The notes beneath the pieces were generated by a model that did no database searches, was not told the DNA's origin, and saw nothing but the letters and a program-made list of their open reading frames with translations. Positions 49,242-59,542 of a stretch of DNA of 59,765 nucleotides are shown here, piece by piece. The stretch is taken from contig CBDHFM010000016.1 of the NCBI GenBank assembly GCA_965262505.1, positions 1 through 59,765 on the forward strand, given 5' to 3'. This stretch comes from JACPPO01 sp965262505. GTDB lineage: Bacteria > Acidobacteriota > Vicinamibacteria > Vicinamibacterales > UBA2999. Positions within the stretch are counted from its first letter, which is position 1. Every line of letters begins with the position of its first letter. The translations under genes and the position numbers were made by a program.

Positions 49242-52238
49242 TTAGCGACCGCCGTCAGCGGGGTTTCTGAGCGGCCGGAGCTCGCCACGAGCGACCGATT
49301 CAGGTACGGCGAACGAGTAGCGTCCCAGCAGGTTGATGTGCTCGTGGCCGAGCGGTGACAGTCTCGCCTCGTCTTCTGGACGCACCGAGTGGCCATCTGC
49401 GCGATGCTGGTCGAGGGCCGCCTGCATATAGATGGTGTTCCACAACACAATCATGTTGACGACGACGCCGAGTGCGTCGAGCTGGTTTTCCTGGCCTTCA
49501 CGGTAACGTCGCCGCAGTTCGCCACGTTTGCCGTGGAAGACGGCGCGGGCCAAGGCATGGCGACCTTCTCCCCGGTTCAGCTGGATCAGCGTGGCGCGAC
49601 GTTTGGCCTCATCGTCGAGGTACGTCAACGTGTGGATTGTCTTGTCGATCCGTCCGAACTCCGCGAACGCCTGCGCCAGGCGCGTTGGCCGATCCCCCAC
49701 CTGCAGCGTGCGCATGATACCGGTGGCCGGCACGCGCCCGAGTTTCAGCGAGCCGACCGTCCGCAACATATCGTCCCACTGTGGGGTGATTCGGTCGAGG
49801 TTGACGGATTGGCGTGCCACGCGGTTAAGCGGGCCGTAGTCGGCCCGGGAATCGATCCGCCAGAAGCGGGTACCACCGATGTCGGCGAGCCGCGGACTGA
49901 AGCGGTAGCCGAGCAGGCGGAAGAGACCGAACACCACATCCGAGTAGGCCCCGGTGTCGGTCATGATCTGCGTGGGCTGCAACTCTGTCTGCTGTTCGAG
50001 CGCGACCGCGAGCAGCACCAGGCTGTCGCGCAACGTCCCCGGGACCGTAATGCCGTGCAGGCCGGTGAACTGATCGGACACGAGGTTGTAGTAGGTGACG
50101 CCCCGGCCGATACCGAAGTACTTGGGGTTGGGCCCCGCGTGCACGGTGCGCACCGGCACCACGAAGCGCAGGCCGTCGGCGGAGGCCACCTCACCACCGC
50201 CCCAGGCGCGCGCCAAGGGGATCCCGGTTTGCGCCGCGACGAGGCGCGCGTTCGCCGCGCGCAAGGTCTCGTCGCGCAGGTAATTCTGGCTGACCCAGGA
50301 CAGGCGATCGCGCCGCAAGCTCTGAGTCTCGTGGCGCACGAGTGGCTCGAGGCCGGTGTTGCAGGCTTCCGCCAGCAGCACGGCGCAGACGCTGACGCCA
50401 AGATCCGTGACCCGCGCCGCGCGTTCGCTGACGTGCGTAAACGCGACGGCGAAATCTGTACGCGCCGCGATCTCGAGCAGGATCTCCGGCAGATCGACAC
50501 GGGGCAACCGTCCCGCGATGGCGGTCCGTAGCGCCACCAGCGACGCGGGTTCCTCGACCTTGTCGAGGGGGCTCACGATCAGCTCGTCCTTCCCGTCGAT
50601 GCGTTCGAAACGCACGGCTGGATTGTTGGGGAGGCGCGCGGCCACCGCGCGGTAGGTCTGATCCAGCTCGTCGCTTAACGCGGCAAGGATCGGTTCTGGG
50701 CGAGGACTGTAGCCAAGCGTTCGACACATGATCGGCCGCGCCGCCTCCCACTCGGCGCCAGCCAGGAGATTGCGCCGCGGATCGGCATACCGCCAGCTCG
50801 GCGTCACGAAGACATCCCGCCGGCGCAGCGCCTCGCGCAGTTGGTCGAGGACGCAGAAGGTGTAGGCCCGGTGATCGACCGCGTCGTTCGCGCCGTACAC
50901 GTATCGCCGCCAGGCTGTCGTCACGACCGCAGACGGCGCCACGTCCTGGGCCCGCGCCGGCGCTTCACGACGCTTGAGATACTCGAGCGCTGCGACGACA
51001 GCCGCGCCGGCCGGAGCGGCCTCAAAGTGCACCTGGTGCAAGAGGGTTGGCAGGAACAGCCGCACGCGTCGGTACCTCGTCTGCAGCTCGGTGTAGAACA
51101 CGTCATCCGGCGGCCGCACCAGTGTGCTCAGTGTCCCGAGGGCCTCGGCCAGGGTGGCGCGGGGGACACGCGCGAACACGTGGTCGCGCAGCACGTTGTC
51201 CGGGAGAGCGGGATCGAGGAGCGCCGCGCAGGCGTGCGCCAACGTGAGGGCAAGCGCATCGAGATCCTTAAGGCTGCGCAACCGTGCTTTCCGATCCGCT
51301 TTTTCGGCGGCACCAAAGATGTCGCGTAACAGTCGGTCGAGGACCTCGAGCGCGTTATCCTGTGCGGAGGCTTCGAGCGAGTGGACGAACGCGACCAACG
51401 TGGCGGCTCGGCGTAACGCTGGCAACCGTGCGACCGCGGTGACTTTGGCTTTCTCCGCAAAGCGCGCCAGGGCTGCCATTCGCGTCGGCGCGATCGCGGC
51501 GGCCGCTGGCACGGTGATGCTGAGGCTACGGACGGCGTTCAGCCGCTCGAGCGCACGCACCAACGCCGGGCCACTCACCATCGCGGCACCCGTCCGCAGC
51601 GTCACGAGTGATGAGCTGCGCCCTTCATCTGGCACGCGCAACAGATCTTCGAGGCGGCGCTGCTGTGGCGGACTGATGCCGCTCGCCAGCACGCGCCACA
51701 CGCGCACGTCGACGCGGTGCCGCAGCTTGGCCACGAAGCGCTCCAGCGTCGTCGCGCCCGGCAACAACACCTTGTGGGCGAGCATCCAGGTCGTCGCCCG
51801 ATCGAACAGTGCGCTCGGACGTTCGGTGCCCGTCCAGCACTGTGCGTAGAGCCATCGCGTGAGGCCAAACCCGGCCGCGCGATCCGCGAGGTCGCGATAC
51901 CCATGTTCCGTCCGGATGTGTGCGGCATGAGCGAAGCGCCACTTGCCGTCTCGATAGCCGGTCAAGTCCGTGGTCGTATCGATGCCAAGTTGCCGGCTCA
52001 TCGTGGCGAGTACCGCCGGTGGCACGGCCGTCGGATCATCGAGGAACGTCCCCACGAAGCGCACCGTGGTGAGCTGCAGAGCGAATCCGAGACGGTTGGC
52101 ATCGCCGCGCTTCTCGACGATCTGCGTGTGATCGCTGTCATCGAGGTGGAAGTACCTGGCCAGCTCTTGGGTTGACGGGTCGCCCAGGTACTGGCCGTAG
52201 TTGTCGCGCTGCGCCGGGCTCAGGAAGCTCACGGGCAT
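49242..52238 (-). CDS. tnpA: Tn3-family transposase TnpA (right copy)
   Basis: The 998-residue protein is identical to the copy at 18679-21675, including the DDE region (MTDTGAYSDVVFGL; NQLDALGVVVNMIVLWN). It starts at ATG 52238. Both copies appear functional, so either could drive further inversions or deletions between the arms. Confidence 0.92.
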   Translation of the reverse strand: MPVSFLSPAQRDNYGQYLGDPSTQELARYFHLDDSDHTQIVEKRGDANRLGFALQLTTVRFVGTFLDDPTAVPPAVLATMSRQLGIDTTTDLTGYRDGKWRFAHAAHIRTEHGYRDLADRAAGFGLTRWLYAQCWTGTERPSALFDRATTWMLAHKVLLPGATTLERFVAKLRHRVDVRVWRVLASGISPPQQRRLEDLLRVPDEGRSSSLVTLRTGAAMVSGPALVRALERLNAVRSLSITVPAAAAIAPTRMAALARFAEKAKVTAVARLPALRRAATLVAFVHSLEASAQDNALEVLDRLLRDIFGAAEKADRKARLRSLKDLDALALTLAHACAALLDPALPDNVLRDHVFARVPRATLAEALGTLSTLVRPPDDVFYTELQTRYRRVRLFLPTLLHQVHFEAAPAGAAVVAALEYLKRREAPARAQDVAPSAVVTTAWRRYVYGANDAVDHRAYTFCVLDQLREALRRRDVFVTPSWRYADPRRNLLAGAEWEAARPIMCRTLGYSPRPEPILAALSDELDQTYRAVAARLPNNPAVRFERIDGKDELIVSPLDKVEEPASLVALRTAIAGRLPRVDLPEILLEIAARTDFAVAFTHVSERAARVTDLGVSVCAVLLAEACNTGLEPLVRHETQSLRRDRLSWVSQNYLRDETLRAANARLVAAQTGIPLARAWGGGEVASADGLRFVVPVRTVHAGPNPKYFGIGRGVTYYNLVSDQFTGLHGITVPGTLRDSLVLLAVALEQQTELQPTQIMTDTGAYSDVVFGLFRLLGYRFSPRLADIGGTRFWRIDSRADYGPLNRVARQSVNLDRITPQWDDMLRTVGSLKLGRVPATGIMRTLQVGDRPTRLAQAFAEFGRIDKTIHTLTYLDDEAKRRATLIQLNRGEGRHALARAVFHGKRGELRRRYREGQENQLDALGVVVNMIVLWNTIYMQAALDQHRADGHSVRPEDEARLSPLGHEHINLLGRYSFAVPESVARGELRPLRNPADGGR

Positions 52239-52373
52239 CGCGGCTTCCCGACGTGGCGGAGTTGCATAAACGATGGTTTGCGCACGGAGGGGCGATCGGC
52301 AGGAAACCCCACGTTTACAGGGTGCAAAACAGTATTGCATTACCAGTCACGTATGCAATACCTTTACGCAATC

Positions 52374-52925
52374 ATGCTCATCGGCTACGCGCGCGTCTCC
52401 ACTGGCGAGCAAACTACCGCCCCTCAGGTCGCCGCGCTCAAAACCTCCGGCTGTGAGCTCATCTTCCGCGACAACGCCTCCGGCGGCCGCTGGGATCGGC
52501 CCGAGCTGCACAAGCTGCTCAGTCAGCTCCGGAAAGGCGATGTGTTGGTCGTCTGGACACTCGATCGCCTGTCACGCTCCCTGCGCGATGTACTAACCAT
52601 CATGGAGCGGGTGCAGGAGCGCCACGCAGGCTTTCGCAGCCTCAAGGAAGCGGTGGACACCACCACGCCCGCGGGTCGGATGATGATGCAGATGGTCGGC
52701 GCGTTCGCCGAGTTCGAGCGCGCGATGCTCAAGGAACGGACCAAGGCGGGCCTCGACGCCGCGCGCAAGGAAGGCCGGATCGGCGGCCGGCCGCCGAAGC
52801 TCAAGCCCCACCAGCAACAGGAAATTGTGACGCTCGTCAAGCAGGGGAAGAAGACCGCCGCCGACGCGGCGCGCCTGTTCGGCGTCCACCCGGCAACGGT
52901 GTCGCGGCTACTCCGGCGGACCTAG
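52374..52925 (+). CDS. tnpR: Tn3-type serine resolvase (right copy)
   Basis: The 183-residue protein is identical to 17992-18543, with the catalytic serine in YARVSTGEQ. The res dyad lies at 52332-52361. With two inverted res sites in one molecule, resolvase would not normally recombine them, because resolvases require direct repeats (family knowledge). Confidence 0.9.
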   Translation: MLIGYARVSTGEQTTAPQVAALKTSGCELIFRDNASGGRWDRPELHKLLSQLRKGDVLVVWTLDRLSRSLRDVLTIMERVQERHAGFRSLKEAVDTTTPAGRMMMQMVGAFAEFERAMLKERTKAGLDAARKEGRIGGRPPKLKPHQQQEIVTLVKQGKKTAADAARLFGVHPATVSRLLRRT

Positions 52926-52935
52926 ATCGAGTCTT

Positions 52936-55746
52936 CTACCGTACTTTCGGTTCCATTGCTCCCCAAGCCCCAGCTCCAAGCGGCGCGCGCATTTTTTCAT
53001 AGCGCATGAACAGATATTCGACGCGGTCGCGTTCGGACGCGAAGGCCGCCGGGCGATAGAGCCGATCCACGGCACGGTCGAGGGTCTGGTGCGCCAAGCG
53101 GAGATTAGGTGGCATCAGATCGGGATCGTAGAGGTCGGCGAGCGTCGCGCCAGGGTGGGCGGCGCGAGCATCCAGCACGGCTTGCGCCAGCGGCTCCAGC
53201 TTCGACATATCCGCGCCCGCTGTGGGCGTTGGGAAGGTGTTGTAGACGAGGCCGATGGAATAGCGGTAACGGCTTTCCAGGCGCCCGCCGATGTGGCGCA
53301 GCCACGCCATGTGCATGGCGGAGGTGAGCAGCGCGAAATCTGACTTTGTCGCGCCTTGAAGGACGAAGACGAGATCGCTCGGAATTGTCGGAGGTTCCAG
53401 CCAGCCGATGGGCACATATTCGCGCCGCTCTGAACTGACCTTGGGGATAACCAGAAACGGCGTGGTTGGGATCACGTTGACATGGTACCGGGTCGGTGTC
53501 GCTGCCAGGGCGCGCGTCGGCGCGCTCTTGCTCCGTTGCCGGAACTCACGCACGGTGGCCACGCGTTCGCGGAGCAGCGGCGTCCGGCGCAGAACCTCTG
53601 GGGCGGCCTCACCGAGCCAGAGAATCCAGCGCCACTGTCCGTTGAGATACTCCTGGGAGCCAACATAAGGGTGGACATAGGGCGCGGCCTCTGGGCACGC
53701 CTCAAGCAGGGTCGCACGCTCCGCTGCATCGAGAATGTAATGGCCTCCGTCGATCGGTTTCGACCCGATAATGAGTCGCGGCATGCCGTTGACGGCGTGG
53801 CTTTCCTTGCGCACGACGAGGTGTGGGTCGGCCAGCGTGCCGCCGTCGAACAGGTAGGGCGTGATCACGGCGTGGCGGCTCTCAAGCGGCTCGCCCTTAA
53901 GGTCCTCGTAGGCGAACAGGCGCTTCTCCGGTGAGGCATGCTCGGTCGTGTCCAGCCCGACGATGACGACGTGCACGTGCGCCTTGCCGCGCGCGTCGGA
54001 ACCCCAGGCGAAGGTGCGGTGGGCGAAGGCGATCTCGAGACGGCCGCGGTCGAACAGAAGCGGCCAGAGCTGCGCCACCTGCTCGCCCTGCGTGATCGAG
54101 TTGGTCGCGACGAAGCCGATATGCGGCGATCGACCGCCGGCCGCTGGCTGTGCGCGCTTGGCGTAATCACCGGCGTGGATGAACCACGCGGCTACGTAGT
54201 CGAGCGTCCCCCCGCTGCCGCCAAGCGCGGCGATACGGCGCACCTGCGCCCGCTGCTCTGGCGACTGGTACTTGGCCCCGACGAAGGGGGGATTGCCGAA
54301 CACGTACGAACACTCATCCGGCGGCAGCACGTCGGCCCAGTCGATCTCCAGCGCGTCGGCGTGGCGGATGTGCGGCGACTTCTCGATCGGGATCCGCGCG
54401 TAGGTCCGGCCAAACTCCAGACTCAGCCGGTTGTTCATGATGTGGTCCATCATCCACAGCGCGGTCGCGGCGATGCGGGCCGGGAACTCACCGATCTCGA
54501 TGCCGTAGAACTGATCGACGTCGACCACCGAGAGCACTTCCGCGAACGCCTCGAGCTGCCGCTGGCCATGGCGCGATGCCAGCTCCCGCAGCACCTCGAT
54601 TTCCAGCGCGCGCAACTCGCGGTAGGCGATGATGAGGAAGTTGCCACAGCCGCACGCCGGATCGAACAAGCGCAGCGCGCCGAGCTTCCCCTGGAACCTC
54701 CGGAGATCGGCGGCGCTGTGGCCGTCCAGGCGCGCCTGCAACCGCTGGAACTCGGCCCGCAGGTCGTCGAGGAACAGCGGCTCGATCACCTTCAGGATGT
54801 TCTTCTCGGTCGTGTAGTGCGCGCCCTGGGCGCGGCGGTCGGCCGGCTCCAGGACCGACTGGAACAGCGCCCCGAAGATGGCCGGCGAGATCGCCGTCCA
54901 GTCGAACTGCCCTGCGTCGAGCAGCGCCGCCCGCATCGCGGCATCGAAGTCGGGGATGCGTAGCGATTCAGCGAAGAGCTCACCATTCACGTGCGGAAAG
55001 CGCGCCAGATCTTCATCGAGCGCCCGCGAACGACGTTTCGCCGATGTGTTCAACACCTGAAACAGCCGCGCCATCCAGGGACCGAGGTCCGCACCATCGG
55101 GAGCCGTGCGCTCCTCGATGAACTGCAAGAAGATGTCACGCGGCTCAAAGATCCCGGTATCGTCGGCAAAGAGACAGAACACGGTCCGGACCAGGAACAG
55201 CTCCAGGTCATGGCCGGCGTAGCCGGAGGCCTTGAGCGCGTCGTGCAGGCGTGCGATTAGTTCAGACGCCTCGATGTTGACCGGATCCTGGTCACGGAAC
55301 GTCCGGCGTTGCACACCGAGGATGAACCCGAACTGCTCGACGTGGCGTGGCAGGTCGGCAAGGGCGAAATGGGTTTCCTCGCGTTCGTCTCGGTCGAGCA
55401 ACTCGAACGTCTGGAAATCGCAGAGCAGCTGGTACCGAGGGCGGCCCCGCTCGGGGAGCGCATCGAAGTACGTGCCGGCCTGGTCGCGGGCGACGGCCAA
55501 GTCGCGACCAGCGCTCTTCTGCTCGACCAACAGGACGCCAGGCCAGAAGAGGTCGATGAAGCCGGAGGTGTTGTCGAGCCGTCGGACGTGTTCCTCGTAC
55601 CGCGCAACGGTGCGCCTCCGGACGCCGAAGATCTCGAAGAAGTCGTTGTAGAAGCTCTGGGTCTCGCCCTTCTCGTACGCGGCGTCGGCCCACTCGCGGG
55701 CAAAGGCAGCGGCTCGCGGCCGGATCTCGTTCCAGGATAAGCGCAT
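52936..55746 (-). CDS. MmeI-like restriction-modification enzyme (right copy, variant spacer)
   Basis: 936 residues, with the same nuclease (D65, E75, K77), methyltransferase motifs and C-terminal recognition region as 15171-17981. Residues about 146-262 differ: for example GYAGHD for GYDGHD, EERTAPDGADLGPWMARLFQ for EERPAADGADLGLWLMRLFQ, and NTSAKRRSRALDED for NTPPNRRQQALDED. The changes lie in the helical spacer between nuclease and methyltransferase, so both enzymes should have the same target. The end is again supplied by Tn3. Confidence 0.8.
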   Translation of the reverse strand: MRLSWNEIRPRAAAFAREWADAAYEKGETQSFYNDFFEIFGVRRRTVARYEEHVRRLDNTSGFIDLFWPGVLLVEQKSAGRDLAVARDQAGTYFDALPERGRPRYQLLCDFQTFELLDRDEREETHFALADLPRHVEQFGFILGVQRRTFRDQDPVNIEASELIARLHDALKASGYAGHDLELFLVRTVFCLFADDTGIFEPRDIFLQFIEERTAPDGADLGPWMARLFQVLNTSAKRRSRALDEDLARFPHVNGELFAESLRIPDFDAAMRAALLDAGQFDWTAISPAIFGALFQSVLEPADRRAQGAHYTTEKNILKVIEPLFLDDLRAEFQRLQARLDGHSAADLRRFQGKLGALRLFDPACGCGNFLIIAYRELRALEIEVLRELASRHGQRQLEAFAEVLSVVDVDQFYGIEIGEFPARIAATALWMMDHIMNNRLSLEFGRTYARIPIEKSPHIRHADALEIDWADVLPPDECSYVFGNPPFVGAKYQSPEQRAQVRRIAALGGSGGTLDYVAAWFIHAGDYAKRAQPAAGGRSPHIGFVATNSITQGEQVAQLWPLLFDRGRLEIAFAHRTFAWGSDARGKAHVHVVIVGLDTTEHASPEKRLFAYEDLKGEPLESRHAVITPYLFDGGTLADPHLVVRKESHAVNGMPRLIIGSKPIDGGHYILDAAERATLLEACPEAAPYVHPYVGSQEYLNGQWRWILWLGEAAPEVLRRTPLLRERVATVREFRQRSKSAPTRALAATPTRYHVNVIPTTPFLVIPKVSSERREYVPIGWLEPPTIPSDLVFVLQGATKSDFALLTSAMHMAWLRHIGGRLESRYRYSIGLVYNTFPTPTAGADMSKLEPLAQAVLDARAAHPGATLADLYDPDLMPPNLRLAHQTLDRAVDRLYRPAAFASERDRVEYLFMRYEKMRAPLGAGAWGAMEPKVR

Positions 55747-55904
55747 GACTTATCGGTGTCCCGTGGCGGGAGTCTCAGCGCGCCCCTGCGCTGCCTCACT
55801 GGGTCGCGGGGCCAGAGCGCTGAAGAGGCTCTCCCTTGCTCGTGAGTCAGGAGTTATCACCGAGACGTATCTTCTCGTCGGAGCCAGCAGTAAATCATAG
55901 TGGC

Positions 55905-55933
55905 AACATGTCGACATATCGACATGTTATAAT
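55905..55933 (+). promoter_or_regulatory. parA promoter and operator (right copy)
   Basis: Dyad AACATGTCGA-cata-TCGACATGTT (55905-55928) with TATAAT at 55928-55933. The second site GTCGACATGTCGAC is at 56565-56578, 18 bases before the ribbon-helix-helix start. Confidence 0.65.
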
Positions 55934-55952
55934 ATATTGGATCAGGCGGCCT

Positions 55953-56630
55953 ATGGAAGTCATCGCAGTCATTGCCCAGAAAGGCGGCACAGGTAAAACC
56001 ACCCTTGCAATCTCGCTCGCTGTGGCTGCGCAAAGGGCAGGGCGAACCGCCGCAATCGTAGATTTAGACCCGCAAGCCACGGCCAGCAATTGGGGAGACC
56101 GGCGTGAGGCTGATTCGCCGGCTGTCGTCTCTGCACAGCCGGCGCGCCTGGCGCACGTCCTGAAAGCGGCCGAAGAGGGCGGGGCAGACCTAGTGGTTAT
56201 CGACACGCCGCCGCGCGCAGAACGCGCCGCCATGGAGGCCGCAAAGGCCTCGGACCTAGTCCTGGTGCCGTGCCGGCCTTCGATTTTCGATTTAGAGACA
56301 ATCAGCACAACACTGGAGCTGCTCGGCGCCGCTGGCTCGAAGCCGGTTGCTGGCGTGCTCAATGGTGTCCCGCCGCGCGGCACGAAGCGCGAGCAAGCAG
56401 AGACCGTGCTCCGCGATCTCAAACTGACGCTTATTCCTACCGCTTTCGGCAACCGCGCCGCGTTCGACCATGCCGGGACGCTCGGTTTGAGCGCCCAAGA
56501 ATACGACCCAAACGGCAAGGCGGCCACAGAGATACAATCTGTCTACTTGTTAGTATGCCAACTTGTCGACATGTCGACCAAACAGGGAGGTGCCCATGGT
56601 AAAGGCCGACTTAGCGCAAGCCATGCGTAA
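55953..56630 (+). CDS. parA: ParA-type partition ATPase (right copy of replicon 1)
   Basis: 225 residues, identical to 14287-14964 (AQKGGTGKTT Walker A). Having two full copies of the same partition system in one molecule should give two competing centromeres, a feature of unstable dimers (inference). Confidence 0.85.
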   Translation: MEVIAVIAQKGGTGKTTLAISLAVAAQRAGRTAAIVDLDPQATASNWGDRREADSPAVVSAQPARLAHVLKAAEEGGADLVVIDTPPRAERAAMEAAKASDLVLVPCRPSIFDLETISTTLELLGAAGSKPVAGVLNGVPPRGTKREQAETVLRDLKLTLIPTAFGNRAAFDHAGTLGLSAQEYDPNGKAATEIQSVYLLVCQLVDMSTKQGGAHGKGRLSASHA

Positions 56631-56898
56631 ACAAGCCGACTCGGCGGCCGCTGCCGCGCCGCCGCCAGCTAAGCCAGCGGCCAGTGGGGTAGGGTCGGTT
56701 GCCTATACGCCGCTAAGCCGAGCCGGCAAACGCCAAATAGCGGCCTATTTTCCGCCGGCCGTGAAGAAGCAGCTTAAGCTGCTCACCGTCGAGAATGACA
56801 GCACCGTTCAGGGCCTTCTTGCTGAAGCGCTCAACGACCTGTTTGCCAAATACGGCAAACCGGAAATCGCCCCGACCGAGACAGGGCAGGGCGCTTAA
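56596..56898 (+). CDS. Ribbon-helix-helix partition partner (right copy)
   Basis: 100 residues, identical to 14019-14321. The start is fixed by GGGAGG at 56585-56590 and overlaps parA by 35 bases. It leads to repA after a 54-base gap. Confidence 0.75.
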   Translation: MVKADLAQAMRKQADSAAAAAPPPAKPAASGVGSVAYTPLSRAGKRQIAAYFPPAVKKQLKLLTVENDSTVQGLLAEALNDLFAKYGKPEIAPTETGQGA

Positions 56899-56952
56899 GT
56901 AAGGCGTTTGTGGACAAGTACGAATTCCGTCTAGTCGGCGCACGGGGACTCG

Positions 56953-57954
56953 ATGAACAAGAAACATAGGCCGCAGAAACACGGTCAGTTCGTTCCCATC
57001 GGCGACGTGGCCGACGGGCTATCGCTGCCCGGTGGTCGCGCCCTGACTCCCCACGCCGCTACACCTCAAGCTCGGCACCACTTCACCACACTGCACCAGG
57101 TCAATCAGCTCATCGAGGCCAGCGAAGCGGAGCCAGATCTCGGGTTCATGGCGCGGCTGCTCGCGCTGTGCAACCTGCCGCGCACCGACCCAAAGCAACG
57201 GCTGCAATACGTCCGGCGCAATGGCCCATATGCGCTCTACATGACGGCCAGTAGCGGAAACAAGCTGCCCTTCGGCACGCTGCCGCGTCTGCTCCTGGCG
57301 TGGGTCTGCACCGAGGCGGTGCGGACGCAGCGCCGTGAGCTGGTCCTCGGGCGGTCGCTGTATGAATTCATGCACAAGCTCGGACTAGACGACCAGGGCG
57401 GCGGGGAGCGCGGGAATCGGGTGCGGCTCCGTAATCAGATGATGCGGCTCTTTAGTTGCAGCGTGTCGATCGTCTACGAGGAGGCCGGGCACAAGGTGCA
57501 GGCGCAGTCTTTCATCGCCGACCGCGCCGAATATTGGTGGGACGTGTCGCGGTCGGACACGCCCGTGTTGTGGGATAGCACGGTCCGGCTCGGGGAAGAA
57601 TTTTTCAGCGAGATCATCGCGCACCCGGTCCCGCTCGATCTGCGCACCCTCAAAAGCCTCAAGCGGTCGCCGCTCGGCCTCGACCTATACCTATGGCTCA
57701 ACTACCGGACGTTCACGCTCAAAAGGCCGCTCACGCTGACGTGGCGGCAGCTGTTCCGCCAGTTCGGCGCGGACCCGCTCAAAGTCGACAAGCACGGCTC
57801 GGTGAGCATGTTCCGCGCGGCCTGTCTGCGCGAACTGAAAAAAATCAACCGCGCCTGGCCGGGCCTGCACTATGGGACGGTCACGGGCGGGCTCGTGATC
57901 TCGCCGTCGCCGCCGCGCATCCCGCCCGCACAGCTCCGGCTCATCAACGACTAG
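56953..57954 (+). CDS. repA: Replication initiator RepA (right copy of replicon 1)
   Basis: 333 residues, identical to 12963-13964, with its own iterons 65-155 bases beyond the stop. Two identical initiators and origins in opposite orientation would initiate toward or away from each other in one molecule. Confidence 0.85.
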   Translation: MNKKHRPQKHGQFVPIGDVADGLSLPGGRALTPHAATPQARHHFTTLHQVNQLIEASEAEPDLGFMARLLALCNLPRTDPKQRLQYVRRNGPYALYMTASSGNKLPFGTLPRLLLAWVCTEAVRTQRRELVLGRSLYEFMHKLGLDDQGGGERGNRVRLRNQMMRLFSCSVSIVYEEAGHKVQAQSFIADRAEYWWDVSRSDTPVLWDSTVRLGEEFFSEIIAHPVPLDLRTLKSLKRSPLGLDLYLWLNYRTFTLKRPLTLTWRQLFRQFGADPLKVDKHGSVSMFRAACLRELKKINRAWPGLHYGTVTGGLVISPSPPRIPPAQLRLIND

Positions 57955-57984
57955 GCTCCTGGGGCCGCTCAACGCGGCTGTGGG

Positions 57985-58168
57985 TTTTCCACAAAAGCCT
58001 GTGATTTCAAGAGTTTTCCATCGGAGAAACAGTTATCACTTTTCGAGCCAAACTATCGGAGAAACAGTTATCATTCCGGCCCAAAATTGTCGGAGAAACA
58101 GTTATCACATACATGTAGTACTGATCATGTAGGTACAACCAGACAAGTACGTACAGGCCTACGGCCTG
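57985..58168. other. Iteron replication origin (right copy of replicon 1)
   Basis: Same 184 bases as 12749-12932, inverted. Iterons (reading TCGGAGAAACAGTTATCA on this strand) are at 58021-58038, 58056-58073 and 58090-58107; the DnaA-box variant TTTTCCACA is at 57985-57993. Confidence 0.8.
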
Positions 58169-58225
58169 CGCATTCCTTCTACCTTCCGACTGAAAAACAG
58201 CCCGACCTAACCTGAAATTGAGGGG

Positions 58226-58624
58226 ATGGATGTGGAGACCGGCCCCAGTCCGCCGGTGTTTACTCAGTCTTTTAGCGAAAAACCAGTGCTGGGATTGAAG
58301 TGGTACGGCAAGTGCGAGGGGCTGCTCGACATCAATCCAGACGGCGTCCCGGACTACTACCTCGTAATGACCGGGCCGAAGGCGTGGCCGACGAAGTCCC
58401 GGCCGTTGGTGATCACGGGGGTGTTCCTGTTCGATGCGCATGAGCTGGTGAATCGGTTACGCGAACGTGGCGTCAGACTTGGCGTCGCCACCGGCGTGCG
58501 GCAACACGAGTGGGCGGCGACGAGATCATGGCGGCGGCGCTCATCGACCGGCTCCTGCACCATTGCCACATCGTCAACATCCGGGGCCACAGCTACCGGA
58601 TGCGGGAGCATCAGCACTGGCTGA
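58226..58624 (+). pseudogene. DUF6998-like gene with N-terminal half deleted
   Basis: The 225-base deletion joins an upstream open frame (MDVETGPSPPVFTQSFSEKP) to KWYGKCEGLLDINPDGVPDY of the DUF6998-like gene. The first 50 residues of the family domain are lost, and the 3' end is disrupted by istB sequence as in the left copy. It is certainly non-functional. Confidence 0.6.
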
Positions 58625-58789
58625 GGACAGCGTCGGACGAACAGCGTGAGGGAGTCGCAACGTGACCGCCGGCTCCGCAGCTTCGCGGCGGGCATCACCG
58701 GGAGAATGTCCGCTCCGCCCGAGACGTCCTCCCCAGGAGTGTGCAGTTTTCGGTTGCCACAAATGTGCGGTTTTCGGTTGCCATTGACA
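58511..58789 (+). mobile_element. istB: IS21-family remnant with istB 3' end (right copy)
   Basis: The IstB C-terminus (DEIMAAALIDRLLHHCHIVN) ends at 58665. The terminal repeats TGGCAACCGAAAA (reversed) are at 58740-58759 and 58764-58783. An IS630-like end, TA plus AAGCGCTTTTCATG, follows at about 58795-58810. Confidence 0.72.
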
Positions 58790-59190
58790 CTAAGCTAAAG
58801 CGCTTTTCATGGCGCGCGGCCCCGCGCCGGGATCAGGGGCGAGGTCCGCCGTCCGGATCACGGGGAATCTCGCGCGCCAATCACGCTGGCCGGCGCGTCG
58901 GCCGTGGGCGAAAGTGGCCACGTGGGGGCCTGGACCGGCGCCCCAGACTGACGCCCATCCGGGCGACCCCAATCCGTGACGTACTGACGAGCAATTGCCC
59001 GGCGAGGAACCCGGCCACGCCGGGCGCGAGGTCGTACCACGCGCCGCCGGCGCGGTAAAAGTACGACGTGTGAACGCGGACGAGGACCGCCACGGGATCG
59101 GCCGCGGGAAACGCGCTTGGTCACGTCCACGCGGCGGCGGTCCGTCCGGCCCGCGTGCGGGTCGGCCAGCCTTCCTGCAGGGATACATCC

Positions 59191-59329
59191 TGACGGGAGC
59201 GACCCCGGAGGGGGTGTGACACCGGGCATGACACCCGGTGGGACACCACCCACTACGACTGACCGCGCCAGCGGTCAAAAAGGGGGGGTCGCTCCCGTCA
59301 TCTCCCGTTCCGCTGGCGCGGATCGGTCG
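59191..59329. other. Structured element with two competing folds (right copy)
   Basis: Mirror of 11363-11501: a 16-base outer stem (59191-59206 with 59285-59300), three internal hairpins, and the crossing 12-base stem (59263-59274 with 59310-59321). The sequence is unchanged. Confidence 0.5.
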
Positions 59330-59542
59330 TGCCGGTCTAGGACGACAAACACCAATAACGACGGGGACAAATTAAAAGTGGGTTTGTGACACCCCCCCAC
59401 TCGTTTTTGTGACACCCCCCCTCTGTCCGTGTCACACCAGCACTGACCCCGGCACTGACCCCTGCATCAACCTTGAAACGCCTTACAGCACGCATCGAAG
59501 TATGCTCTCGGGTGTCACTCCCAGCACGAGGAGGTGCGTCAT

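Larger units (their letters stand above)
49209..52971. mobile_element. Tn3-family transposon, right copy
   Basis: Same element as 17946-21708, inverted. The flank at the tnpA end is ATGAT (49204-49208); the flank at the other end is the same MmeI-like gene as in the left arm. No target duplication is seen. Its tnpA-side end forms the boundary between unique and repeated DNA. Confidence 0.9.

Noticed and set aside
49389..50531. 380-codon open frame antisense to tnpA (also 20386-21528)
   Set aside because: It is a high-GC shadow of the transposase, with arginine/histidine-rich composition and no family resemblance.
53938..54963. 341-codon frame antisense to the MmeI-like gene (also 15657-16979)
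   Set aside because: It is a shadow frame; it even differs in length between arms because of the divergent tract, which a real gene would not tolerate.
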